Positions 27,701-39,559 of a stretch of DNA of 64,000 nt are shown here, piece by piece. The position numbers and the translations under genes are program-made. Location: assembly GCF_002443255.2 (NCBI RefSeq), contig NW_019211456.1, positions 49,164,486-49,228,485 on the forward strand, in the 5' to 3' direction. How positions within the stretch are numbered: position 1 is the stretch's first letter; the number at the start of each line of letters is the position of its first letter. Source of the stretch: Varroa destructor. Taxonomy: Eukaryota; Arthropoda; Arachnida; Mesostigmata; Varroidae. The notes below the pieces were generated by a model. The model did no database searches. It was not told the DNA's origin and was given only the letters and a program-made list of their open reading frames with translations.

Positions 27701-27923
27701 GTAAAGCTACAGTAACACAATGTACTGCATGGTATTCCTTCGTCTTGGGATCGTATAGCTGCCGATAGTGAGACTTTAACGACCGCAATAGGTACATGAG
27801 GTACAAGACAAGAATTCCGGCCATTGGATTATTGAATCTCTGCAAATCGGACGCTGGCATCCGGTCAGAACTATTCTTACGTTGCCCTTAAATCGACTTA
27901 CCTAAACTCAATTGGCCACAGTT

Positions 27924-27941
27924 GATGACGTCAACGTCATC
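27924..27941. repeat. inverted repeat with CRE-like core
   Basis: Perfect 8-bp arms, GATGACGT and ACGTCATC, separated by CA. The left arm together with the spacer forms TGACGTCA, the consensus CRE bound by CREB/ATF-type bZIP dimers, and the right arm repeats ACGTCA. It lies 46 bp before the larger palindrome at 27988. Confidence 0.75.
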
Positions 27942-27987
27942 GTCTCTTCTCACTCGATCTCCCGCCCTGTTAGCTAGCCCTGTCGTT

Positions 27988-28033
27988 GGTGCCATGTGAG
28001 TTTGACGCTTAAGCGCCAAAGTATCATGGCACC
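27988..28033. repeat. 46-bp near-perfect palindrome
   Basis: Outer arms GGTGCCATG and CATGGCACC pair perfectly (9 bp). A 4x4 mismatch follows (TGAG against GTAT), then TTTG pairs with CAAA, one A/C mismatch, and a perfect centre CGCTTAAGCG. Read as a hairpin, nearly the whole 46 bp folds on itself with almost no loop. No coding frame or transposon end explains it. Confidence 0.85.
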
Positions 28034-31000
28034 ATAACGGACATTACCACTCAGCTGAATAGAATAGGTATTGTGTTGTATGTTCGCTTAGGGAACGGGC
28101 CGCCTACACCGTCAAGACTTCATAGTTGGACAATGATGATCAGAAACCCGACTATTAGCAAATGTCTACTGGTATGCGCTTATTTCTCGAACGATCGAAC
28201 ATTTATTATGGTTATGGGATGAGTGAAGCGTACCATATATTTGCCATATGGGCGGTAGAACTGGTAATTTCAGGCATATTCATGTGCAAAAAAAGCCCTC
28301 AATGCGCGTCATCGACGTCATATAATTCCTACGACCCAACCCAGAATAAAAACGTATTGATCTGGCACGTATATTAGATTACTATAATCTTGAGATAATA
28401 TCATCGAGCTATAAGCACTAATCCTAACATTTTCACACCTGAGACCATTGACCGAATATAAAAGGGCTGTCTTTCAGCTTTGTTTCTTAGGGCAGCGTTT
28501 CGGAAATTATGCCATATGTTTTTCATAGTATATCCCTTATGCTAACTGGCTACTTAGAAATGGCTTAAAGATATTTTGTAAAAGACTGATTATAAATACA
28601 TTTTCAGGTTGAGGACAGATTTCAGTTAGAGAATCAATCTTTCCTCCTGCAAGATGGTCCGACATAGTCTAAACGAGATTACGCTGATTTTTGTTTGAAT
28701 TAGTAAATCATGTTTATAGATTCGGCAGCTGCTACATTTTAGAGCACACATGGCAAGCTACCATTCTGCTTATAACGAACTCTTATTAGAGAGCCTGTCG
28801 GAAACTGACTGTGAGTAGGTCAAACAGCGGACTATAGTTAAAATCAAGTGAAATTTCGCTTTACATTTACACATTAGAGTACTTTTAATGGTTTATATTA
28901 TGTGATCTTATAAAGCCTTGTGTTTCCCTGCGCTACTTCGCTGCAACGAATAAATCCGAATCAATTCAAAAAAGGCGCCTTTTCTGCCTCCACAAAACAT
29001 GAGCTAGCATAAGATTTGTGACACAGCGTTCATTGGTCTCTGGGACTTAATGTTATCCGTAATTTCAAAGGACCTCTCATTTCAGCGTTGTATATGAGTC
29101 TATGTCGTTTGTTTACATGAGATAATTAAAGTCAAGCGAAAGCCTCCTTTTTATTTGTCGCACAATGTCTTGTGTTAGAGCCATAGCATAAAATTACTGG
29201 TACACGAGCAATACGTAGTCTCTCCGATAGACCTTAAGCACTGCCGTGGACTATGAGCTGCGTCAACGAAAACGCGAGCTTTGACTTAAGACCTATGATT
29301 GTTTATCTAGATTCGCTCTTCAAGTACGCTATACATTCAATAGGTATAGCTTAAATATGTGGCTGAGGCAACCGTTATGCACGTAATTCCCTGCGATAAG
29401 CTTGCTACGTTCGTCCGTCCCGTACCTGTACCGTGCCGTGTGTAGTGTAACAGAACAGTGAAGACTACAGAGCACTCTGGTGACGCTACTCCCGACGATT
29501 CTACTTTTGGTACCTATATAACGGCACGCTCGTACTTGTCGCGGCAGCATCTTGCACAAGCCGATTGATTTGTCATCTGGGTCTACCTTCGTCCCTGCTG
29601 TACGATCTCTGCCGGTGATACGTATATGCACGCCCGTCCCACGTACGACGTACAGAAAACTACGACATGAATAATGGCATCTTGAAATAGGCGACAGAAA
29701 TAGCGCATTACCGGATTGTTATTGCAGTGCTTTTTAGGCCTCCCGCTGCTGCCTCTACTATTCGTGCTGCGCCCGTGCCGATGCCACAACGAGGCTTTGA
29801 TCTGAGAATAGGTATAACTCCGCACGTTTCTCTGTAATGACTACCATGCCACTACGCACATGCGGATGACAAGCAGGATAAATAAATCATGAAAATTTTA
29901 TATGCGCGTATCTACGTACATAAGCAATTGACCATTATTGCCCATGGGACAAAGATGGTGTAGTAATATTTTACAGATGAAAAAGGTGGATTTGACGGAC
30001 CTGCTCGGAGCACATAAGGTCGAAGGAGACTTAGCTGAATACCAATAGTCGCATGTTGAAGAAGATATTTACTGTAACCGAGAGCTTGTTTCTGACTACG
30101 TACGGACCGGAAAATTAACGGAACGTGCGGTAACGATAGTGAACTCGCCATTGACGCCAATGAGCTTAGGCCGCATTAAAAACTTGCTTTTATTTTTATT
30201 TGGATTATTCCAAATACATTTGTACAAAAATACGTTTGGTGTAGTATATTTGTTGCCTTAATCGGCCTCGTACTAGCCCGACATAAGCAAATACTGGTCG
30301 AGAATTGTATAAACAGGTGTTTCGCCTTCATCAAATTAGAAATGCATTAAATAAAAGGCATTAGTATAATACGGGTATAAATAAGATGAATTAATTAAAG
30401 TCCACGACCGTCTATGTGTTTTTCTTTGAATACACAGTTATAAGAATTGGAATATTTTGAAAAATAAGATGTCATTTCCAAAGTCAATGCAGTGACCCGG
30501 AGATATAATGAAGTAAGCATGGCACAGTCGTCGGTGTATGGTCGTTGTCGCCAAGAGCTGTGACCTCTGTGGTCTATGTATATGGTATAACAATAGCGTT
30601 GTCGGAATAATGTATTTATTTCCAAAAATGTTTGCCCTCGATGCCAGATGACGTTTTGGGTGCATGGCACAATGTCAAGCTGGGAGCAATGTCCCCTGAC
30701 CTTCCAAAACACCAGATGCTTTTTTGAATTTAACCACCACTCAGAAGCAGGAGTCTGTACTTTCGGTCTGTAACAGCCACTGGTAAAGTCAAGTGGTCCT
30801 AAACCAGGCTACTTGCAGGCTTGTGCTCTGGAACAGTAGACAACTGAAAAAGGCAACACCGAATACATACAGGCAAATTATCGAATACATAATAAAAACA
30901 TATTTATATAAAAATGATTGCAACATTTCTCAAGTGGTACTAGAGAACTGGATCATGAAACAATAATAGTTGAAACATGATGTTGACTTAAAAGGAGATA

Positions 31001-32469
31001 TGTTAGAAAATATCTAATAGGGGAAAATAAAGGGAAATAAATGTAGAAGAAAAACTTGTAACAATAACGATAGATTATAACAAAATAGCTGGACAAAATC
31101 AGACAGCACAACTTTTCGTTGCTGAGTTGAACTCATAATCGGTCGGTTATGTTAAGATTCGTGGTGCATATCATGCCTTTGATCCCAAAACAAAGGGACG
31201 GACGGGGGTCACTTTATGGCCCAATAAAAGATCATCATTTCATGCCTTGAGTCGAATTGAAGCAAAGGTTAGAATAGGGGACTCTATACGAACAATGTTT
31301 GCTGAAGCTGCATTTGAAATTCAAAATTTTGAAGAAGTTCTGGACGTTCTGAACCTTCGAAAAGCAAGCATTAGTATTTTCACCAATCCCGGCAAAAATT
31401 TCAAATTCTCTGCTCGTCGCTAGTACCGAAGACACTCTTATATACAGCCAAAAATTTATTCGATCAAGTATTTGGAGAGCTTCTTCTATCTTGATTGAAT
31501 CGACACGACAAGGATGATCTTTATTAAACACTAATCTATTCCTACAACAATGTGTAACTACAGTAATATCGTACGTTATTTCAGTATTACGTTTTGATCG
31601 CATATATTTTATAATACAAAAAGAATATGATGGTTCAGGTTAAACAGGTTTCATACATTGTACATGTACTATCCCCCGTGTTTCAAGCTTTCCGTCCGGT
31701 ATCGCCGTTAAGCATTCCATCAAACGGCTGGCTTGCAGCACTGCACTGCCTAACGTGAGAGAAGTTTACCAGAGCTGGAGGCAACTTTAAAATAGGTTAA
31801 CCTAATACATTGGCTCATATATGTGGCAATCTATACTTCGATAAAGACAATTTTCTGTATCGTATGCAGTACGCCTAAATTGAAATAATTTTGCCTTAAC
31901 ATATCGTAAAATATATATTTGTTACACAATATAAAGTCCGAAGAAGTAGAGAAAAGCCAAAAAGGTCTAGTCATAACACCCTTAGGTGAGATTGTTTCTC
32001 AGCTAAATCTAGCCGTTTTTTGTCAGTTTGACGGTTCCTAAGTGCTCCTTATAATTAAACGTCTTGTGGTGGAGGAAAAGTAACAATGTGTTTACCGTCT
32101 ATAGTCTACTTAATCACTATTGTAAAAGTTCGCACGTTTTTTTCACGGGTTTGTTTTTCCCCTGGTAGAAACATCAAACTTATCCATAACGATGTTCGAT
32201 TGAAAAAGCTTGCGAAAGAATAACAGAAATAATTCTAATGATAAAAGCATAGTCGTAATCTGTACCGGAACATTCTTAAATCCACATTTCACATGAAAAA
32301 TGCCCCCTTTGATGCTGATGAGAAATGCCACGTGAATCGACCTAGATCGAGAGCCATGTCCCCTGTGGCACACAGAGCCGAGCAGATGGTGTTGAAAAAA
32401 GGCAACGAAGTAAACGCGGTCGCCAAACCAAACCTCTTGTTTTATGGTATCGTTAGTTTTCTTTCCCAG

Positions 32470-32621
32470 ATCACGTCGCCGCCAACAACTGGACTAGAAG
32501 TGAATCACCGTTCAAGACCTATTTGTATTACTTCATTGAACTATATTCTTCCTGTTGTGGTCGGAGGGCCAATGGTAGGAGGCCAAGACGTCGGCTTAGC
32601 AGTACCATCAATACTAACTAG
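32470..32621 (+). CDS. candidate internal exon, unknown protein
   Basis: Unrecognised product. A strong acceptor (TTTTCTTTCCCAG, ending at 32469) is followed by 152 nt open in frame and then a plausible donor, CTAG|GTAGGA, at 32622. The frame used starts in phase 0 with ITSPPTTGLEV and includes a glycine/valine-rich stretch (PVVVGGPMVGGQDVG). The third frame is also open across most of the interval, so even the reading frame is uncertain. The open frame extends upstream to 32293, so an unspliced 110-codon ORF is an alternative. No partner exon identified. Confidence 0.2.
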
Positions 32622-34416
32622 GTAGGAAACTTCGTTCGGAGCTAGGGTTTTTGCCGAGCTTTTGGCTACAGATCAAAAGCTCACCGACTAGCAAGCCGCC
32701 GTATGGACTACAGTAATACCATCTCATAAGAAATGCCCCCTTCGTACAATCAGCTGGAGTATATAACTATTTATATCCAATATAATGTAAGACAATGGCT
32801 ATGTGCCAGGCTGTCTTGGGCTGATGTATGCCAAGAGGTCGTGTACACATGCCCATAACAAAACTGGGATTGGCTGACCAATCCAGAAACGAACATCGCT
32901 GACATACGAAACGTTAGAGCGAAACGCTAAAAGAAGCTAAAAGAGACCCATGGCCTGTGTAGACGGACGTTCAGACATGGCACTTATAGTGGTTCCACGT
33001 TTTATGGCAATGTAGCAGAGCACTTGCAATTGTGCTAGACTGGCTATTGACAGTCGTACTATTTCTCCTGCTGCTGAGGTTACCACTACCGAGCTACGAC
33101 AAACCAGATGCAACGCAACCCCATAGTTTTGCTAAAACCAAGCAAGGATAGAAGCATACAGAGTCGTCAGAAAACTCCGGTGCATGCTTACAATTGGCTG
33201 TGGCTTCCGTTGCTCGTACCGCCCTCCCGTGGAAGCTCAGGCTACCGGGCAGGACAAATAAAAGTTGTGCTCAAGTCAAGCAGGCAAGTTAGTTGTCTGG
33301 CTTGCTTGACCGGTGGGGTGGTTCTACGGCAAAGGAAACTCTGCTCGGTCTACAAATAGCGGGTGGCCGATGTATATATGTATGCCCCTTCGTGCGTGGA
33401 CGGCATTCGAGCTGGTCCTACACAAGGCCTGTCCATCCTGATCGAAGGGATCGTGCTGTCGGCAGTTGCCTAAGGGTCACGTGCAGTGGTCGTAAACGAA
33501 GCGTGCCCTTGCATCTTGCCCGGTGTCTGTGTGTGCAATACGACAACTTTGTCCGTATACACGTCAGACAGGGGCAAAGAAGCCAGTAGGCTGTGGGGCA
33601 TATGGCAGGTTTGTGTCGGACATTGTCTCAAGGAATGTATGCTGATTGAGATTCTCGCATTCTATTTCTATTGTCACCTACATTTTAGCGTTGTCATCGC
33701 ATGCATCCGTTGTTCTAGATGTCACAGAAATTTGCGTAAATTTACGTAGCGTCCCGAAATTCGGATGATTTCAGTCTTATTCAACGTTAAATTTGCATAG
33801 TGTGAGTCACTGTGGTCTGTTTCTCAAGCTCCTCCGCCTCCCAATAGCTATATTCTTTCAGGAGATTAATGATGGAAGTTTCTTTCTCAAATCATTTCTC
33901 AATGCATACAGATTACCAAAATTTGTTAAATAATAGTTCTCTAGCAAGTTCGAATGACGGAAATGATCTTGCAGGAAAAAGCAGGTTTCAAGTGAAAATG
34001 GTGCAAAAAACTGTCTGAAAAATGTGACGTTCTAAAGATATAATTAAAAAAAAAAAAAGAAAAAAAGAACTCCAACTGAAATTTTACAATCTTTTAATAG
34101 CTATATACTTGCTTCAGTCTCACTATATAACGGGCAGTAAAACAAAATAATAAAGTACTGACAAATAAACCATTTTTACATGAAAGAGTATTCAGACCGT
34201 TCGAACGGAATCCTTGAAATACAATTAGCTCTTGTAGCGTAAAACAATTATGACGTAAATTAGCTAAATTTTCCAAATGGAATCTCCATACCACTGACTA
34301 TTACTCGACCCATCCGCGGCAATATTTCTGTTAGGGCACATGTTGCCTCTGGGCTATTGAAACATTATTTCTGTGAACGCTTCTACGAAACGTAATGAGA
34401 AAAGTTACATTTATGA
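32622..34416. other. non-coding stretch with a GC-richer patch at 33180-33600
   Basis: Several overlapping plus-strand frames are open at 33108-33749 because the patch is poor in stop codons. None shows a motif, a good start context or splice sites. A short hairpin lies at 33275. The end is AT-rich with long A runs (34047-34066). Confidence 0.45.
33275..33310. repeat. 11-bp inverted repeat, 14-nt loop
   Basis: GTCAAGCAGGC and GCTTGCTTGAC pair over 11 positions, counting one G-T wobble in RNA. Context is a GC-richer non-coding patch. Confidence 0.7.
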
Positions 34417-34491
34417 TCCATCTTTGACATTGCAAGGTACTGCATCGTGCTATTGGTTTATCGGCTCTCTCACCGACCGGCTATTAGAGTA

Positions 34492-34777
34492 ATGCCAGTA
34501 CGACTTGTTCCAGCTATAGGCATAGGCGTTAATTCGGTACATAGAACTAGGAAGTTGAATTTAGTACACACAAACAGGCTCTCGGGCCCACTTCGTACAA
34601 AGGAGACAATTGCATCAATAGCAAACAGCAAAACATGTTTTTATGTCGGAATCGAAGAAAACAGAAAGACTCCGGGCGTTTTTGCTGACTCTCGAGGTAC
34701 GTTTGAAGACATGCTTCAGCTTTGGCCTTATTCCGTTGGGAAAATGAAATTGTATAACAACGCCAAAGGAGACGACT
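34492..34777 (+). CDS. candidate exon 1 of a two-exon gene
   Basis: Unrecognised product. The frame is open from 34417; the first ATG in frame is at 34492. It ends at a consensus donor, GACT|GTGAGT, at 34778, leaving one base of a split codon. Splicing to the AG at 34900-34901 gives a 124-nt intron, and the next exon supplies exactly the two bases needed (T plus CA, Ser). From the ATG the joined product would be about 166 residues. This part is basic near its start and mixed afterwards (TPGVFADSRGTFEDMLQLW). No signal peptide or domain is visible. The true 5' end may be another upstream exon, since the frame is open before the ATG. Phase agreement alone occurs by chance one time in three. Confidence 0.28.
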
Positions 34778-34901
34778 GTGAGTTGCGCGCTGATTGACCT
34801 CGTTGAAACAATACGTCAGGTTATTTAAGAGTTTTCAGGCTGCCAGCAACGTTGAGGCATTGGGTTAGCTATACGTTGAAGTTACCGTGCTTTGCTGTTA
34901 G

Positions 34902-35116
34902 CAACAACAACATCGGATATTTGCGCCTTAGATACAATTCACTTAGCTACAGAGGAGCAGATCGAACGAAGGCAAAGGCCACCTAACGGTTGTCCAACTG
35001 CGAAAAATTCGAACGTACGAAATGGACGAGCATGTGGTTATTGTTGGGAAAACTGCTTATGGGAGATCTCGTATCGGTCGTGCCGAAAGGGTGACGATAG
35101 GACACAATTTGGGTGA
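34902..35116 (+). CDS. candidate exon 2 (terminal) of a two-exon gene
   Basis: Follows a pyrimidine-leaning acceptor (TTTGCTGTTAG, ending at 34901) and stays open for 71 codons, counting the stop at 35114-35116. It is in phase with the candidate exon ending at 34777. The sequence starts with a threonine/serine stretch, passes through a charged stretch (EEQIERRQRPP) and ends with closely spaced cysteines (CGYCWENC, then one more Cys). The cysteine spacing matches no zinc-finger or secreted-peptide family I can name. An AATAAA lies 229 bp beyond the stop. Homology is not recognised; transcription is unproven. Confidence 0.26.
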
Positions 35117-35344
35117 AAAATTTCGTTTCTCATGACGAGACCCTGCTGAGCACTGCGGACAGCTTACGTCTCAGCCCGCGTGTGTCAATCAGTGATCTTC
35201 ACGCAGCTCTCTAAATCGGCCAAGCTCATACGAAATTCTGTACCACGTACCCAACAGTTGAACCGGAGCAGAAACAACTTCTGACTTTTGAAGTTTCGCA
35301 TACTCAATTGTACATCACAATCGGAACAAGTTTAAATAGTTAAT

Positions 35345-35350
35345 AATAAA
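35345..35350 (+). other. AATAAA, possible polyadenylation signal
   Basis: Canonical hexamer downstream of the candidate terminal exon ending at 35116. In AT-rich DNA this hexamer is common by chance, so it adds only weak support. Confidence 0.2.
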
Positions 35351-36039
35351 TTCCAACGCTTTTAGAGCTTTTTTCTACTGCAGTTCACAATTAAGTAGTA
35401 ATTTTTTTTTTTTGTTTTCTTTTGAACAGAACAATTTCGTATTTGCAGATTATAGATCTAAGCCTTAGCTAACATGGTGAGCATAGACTGATCATGAACG
35501 TATCTTCAATGAAGACTTTATAAGCCTCAATTCAGTCGATGGTTTCTTTAGATATGTAATTTCGGTACCTATGAAATATCATGGCTGTATTTGACGTATG
35601 TTCACCAGATGGACAACAATATTAAACATTTCGGTAAGATAAGAATAATTTTGTAAAAACTCTCTATTGGATTTATAGAACGCTACTGGGCGTGAGTTAA
35701 CCTTTCTATTCATCACTATCGTGAGTTATATTGGATATTTTGAACTAGTACATTGTTGGCAAATAATTTTCCCTCTTCTTGTAACCTGGCTGCCAAGTGT
35801 TTTTGCAATCAATTTCAAAGCGTGTGCTAAAATTTAGTAGATCTGTGTTACAGTGTACGGGCAGGCAAAAAACCTTTTGGAAGGGCCTACAATGCAAAGC
35901 TCTGAATCTACTATAATAAGTAATTATATCGAGCCTTCTCTTCCATGATCATCGTTACATTGTTCACTGCTGTTAAAGTGAATAGTGATTCATATTGACA
36001 AATAAAAGCTTATATATAGGGCTATATAAAGCTTAGGTA

Positions 36040-36063
36040 TAGGGATATATAGGTATATCCCTA
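36040..36063. repeat. perfect 10-bp inverted repeat, 4-nt loop
   Basis: TAGGGATATA and TATATCCCTA are exact reverse complements separated by TAGG. An imperfect foldback (AAGCTT at each end, 36007-36034) lies immediately upstream and shares the TATATAGGG sequence, suggesting local duplication. Confidence 0.85.
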
Positions 36064-37235
36064 AACGTACTCTAAGGTTACATTCAAATCAGCGTTTCAT
36101 AGTGACCGGCTAGCGAACAATAGTGCTTACAGGTTTAACGTACCATTGCGACAATTCTTTTAGACAGAGTCCTACACAAGATACTGCGCGGCTGGTGATC
36201 TGAAAAATTGAAGTTTCATCATCGGAAGACCAATGTGAGTAAATCAGTCATGCACAGTCAGCGCGGGTGACAAAGGCTGGTGCAGTAGGGAAAACTAGAT
36301 CATTATATAGCAAGCCAACAAAGAGACACCGTCGTCGATTCAGTCGCAGCTTTTTTAGAACCTTCAGATCGCTCAGAAAACACAGCAAACACGAGAGGTA
36401 ATAGCGAAAAACTTGTATATTTACGAAGCGTAGTTTTGTTAGTGAGCCGCTTGATGAGTACGATTTGCACCGAGTCCACCTATTTGAACATGTGCTGGCC
36501 ACATTTTTAGGTAAGATCATCTTATGTCTTAGGCTGATCTGTCTGGCAAAAGCCTATCAGTGGGCCATTTTTTTTTTCTTTCTATAATTCAGGCAACGAA
36601 CTATTGGAAATCTTCCGTTTGTGTAGTAGTGAAATTAGACGAATCATTGCAATTTAGAAAGCTACCTCGGAGGCGCTCCGACAAATGATTGATTTTTACA
36701 CGCCATTAGTAAACCATAGGTGTCCATGAATTAAACTCTTATCTGATACGGCGTGAAGTTAGCATTGACGTTGCGGCACGTCTACATCAAGTTACTAGTC
36801 AAAGCCAATGACTCTAGTTGAAGTTCGTACGACCTTCAAAGGCTGTACGAAATGATATAAGAAGGGGTTTTGTTTAATTTATCGTCTGAGCTGTTTTGAA
36901 AAAGAGTATATTGACGCTCCAGGAACATGGTAAGGCTGAATTCTTTACGAAGAAGCTCTCTCTATAGTGCGAAAGGACCAAACAGTGCGCAAGGCCATAA
37001 ACCTATATATAGGTCTGATAAATACTTCCAAGATAGATGAATTTATCTCACGGTTAAATGACTCATTCATTACTGCCAAATTGATACCCTTTCTTCCCAC
37101 CTTGCCTATTACATATACAAGGACGGTGGTGTCAGCCGAAAGCAATAGTAGATGACTGTTGTGTAGACGACGAAATGTATGACTCTATTGTTTGCTCAAG
37201 AGTTTCCCATTGCTTGTAACAGCTCCCTCCTATTT

Positions 37236-37238
<3 letters not shown>

Positions 37239-37268
<30 letters not shown>
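37239..37268. repeat. (AT)15 microsatellite
   Basis: Thirty bases of uninterrupted AT, the longest intact dinucleotide AT run in the window outside the gap-flanking array. Confidence 0.95.
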
Positions 37269-37270
<2 letters not shown>

Positions 37271-38040
37271 TTTCCTATTTTATTATTACTAACACAAAGT
37301 ACTGGCAATGTCCCCTAACATCAAACAAATACTAAAATATCTCAAGTCATCGACGTCTTGGTTTCTCACGCACACACCCATTGCCGTACAATGCAACCGT
37401 GGCACTTGAAATATTAATGAAGACAAAACTCAACGTTGTTGTTGTTGATATTTCAAAAAACAGCTATTTTTACATGGCTGTGTTTCGTGTAACAACCGCA
37501 AGGCGCTGAAAATTTTTTGCCCGAGCTAATTATAATTATGTCCAGTTTTGCAGTATCGGTGTGTCGATGCGCCAGTATGTTCCATAGGTTACCCATTGTC
37601 AGCAGCGCAGATCTGTTTTGGGTACTTCGTCAATGTGAGATAGCTTCCGTAGCTGAATCGCTTAGCAGCAATGGTATAGGGTACATTATAATCGGTACCT
37701 ACACAGAAGTGGGTATTTATCGATAGGCATGTGGATAAGTGCATCCGTGTTGTGAGACTGCCCCACGTTCGATGTATCGCAATGTGTCAATTATTAAGTA
37801 AAGAGGTAGTTATTTCTTCTTGAGCAAATATCCTACTGAGCTATATATTTGGATAACTTTTCGTAAATAATGTATGAACTTGATCTTATCCATTACACGT
37901 ACGGGCGATCAGGTGTGAACGTACGTACCGCGAATGTGATTACATTATTGAAACTTAGCTTACATTGCTGATTACGAGAATCCGGAATTACTGAAACTGG
38001 AACACGTTGCACCCAGCATTGGAATATAATAAGAATAATT

Positions 38041-38067
38041 AGTAGTAGTAGTAGTAGTAGTAGTAGT
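38041..38067 (+). repeat. (AGT)9 microsatellite
   Basis: Nine uninterrupted AGT units. AGT in phase gives serine, but the flanking frames are closed, so it is not coding. Confidence 0.95.
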
Positions 38068-39537
38068 CAATCGACGCTACTGCTTTTATGCGTTGTGAAA
38101 TCCATTATTCAGTGATAATGAAAAATTAATTACAAATATCGCAGTTGCGTTCTTTTCTTTTTTTTTTTTCGTCTGTTTTTTTTACTAGGTTTCTTTACTC
38201 GTTTTACTAGGTTTTCCTGAAGGAATACTCGATTGAAAAGCACTAGGGTTCTTATAGAAAAATGCTTATCAGCGACTATATCGATATTTGTCACTATTGG
38301 AACTACTATCCCCAGGTGCCCAGCTCGACAACTAGAATATCACAACTTAGAAAGTAAGTGCCGCTTCACTTGTATTGATACAATATAGGTAAGTTGTTTA
38401 CATGATTGTAATTATATTTTATGGCACATCTAGCATAATCCCTTGTGTTTGAATTGCTGACAAATGGGCCACTGTACTCCAATTCAAGTAAAAAAGGTAC
38501 CAGATATTTGACTATCGTTTTTGAGCCCATGGACGATTTGATTTATAAAAGAAGTGGTATAGTTTCTCACACTTCCATTTAGCAGCTACTCGGTCAAAAA
38601 CCTAGATAGCAAACATTGTGGGGCCTGGGGGAAGAGCGGTCTATTTTCATCGAAAAATCACAAGCCTGTTACCTGTCCTCGTAACGCTGACTTGTTGAGT
38701 ATAGTAGAAAGTGGCAGAAGAAATATACGATTTGAAGAAACACCATGGCGACAGCGAGTTAAGGGGACGGAAAAATTGTAGGGTCAGCGCGAAATCGGGA
38801 TATATTTCATTAAATCACACTTTGCTATACGGATGACGACGGTGCGACCGTTCCCTCAGAGGGGCCCCTTCTAAGACAAAGATTTGTCGGTCAGATGAAA
38901 ACCTCATTTGGCTTTTCATATTCAGATGGACAGTTTACGCAGGTCGTTCGGACTTCACATAGCCGACCAGAACGAAAGCAAAGTCTGTGTCGACAAGAAC
39001 TCAGATGCGTACTGTATACGCAATTTCCTATGCCGTAATCCTCTATCAGAAAAACCTAATTTATTAAAACTAGTTCCGTGTTGTAGAGTATCTACGATCC
39101 GCAAAAAACATTTTAACGGATGGTGACTCGAGTGCCTAGTAATTAAAATGCAGGACCGGTTTCGCATTTGCAATTTCTAGGCGGCGCTAGATCTGTGAAA
39201 AGTAGAGTCGCAAATTAAGGAAGTCAAGCCATAAAGATATTTAATAACTGCAGAAGCGAGTTGAGGCAACATTTTTTTATACCTTCACGTGATATCCTAG
39301 GAGTTTGAAGGGTGATTTTAAGGGACGACAGATGTTATTTGCACGTTCAGTGGTGATGTACTGGATAATAGGTTTGCCTGAAGAAGTTAAAGAAACGGAG
39401 CAGTTCAGGTTCGAATCGTGGACACCGATCGTTTTGTGCCAGCCATTCGTAGGACATGAAAGGAACCGTTCGGTGATTGTTGTATTGATAAGCATTCAGT
39501 GACAGATATATAGGTCAGAAAAATGTTATATATTACA

Positions 39538-39559
39538 TGTGTGTGTGTATATATATATA
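39538..39559 (+). repeat. compound (TG)n(TA)n microsatellite
   Basis: Five TG units pass directly into TA units. An ordinary compound dinucleotide repeat. Confidence 0.95.

Larger units (their letters stand above)
22060..32469. other. non-coding stretch with two notable inverted repeats
   Basis: No supported gene. It contains a 19-bp-period duplication (24743) and two inverted repeats close together (27924 and 27988). A frame at 22916-23221 starts with ATG and has hydrophobic segments. A purine-rich frame lies at 25135-25347. Overlapping sense and antisense frames lie at 31235-31603. None has support beyond being open. Confidence 0.5.

Noticed and set aside
31235..31603. 122-codon minus-strand frame overlapping a short protein-like plus-strand frame (31295-31423)
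   Set aside because: Both strands look equally plausible, which argues for chance; no start, splice or motif evidence separates them.
39400..39425. GGTTCGAATC, identical to a tRNA B box
   Set aside because: The flanking bases cannot form the T stem and no acceptor stem or A box is present.
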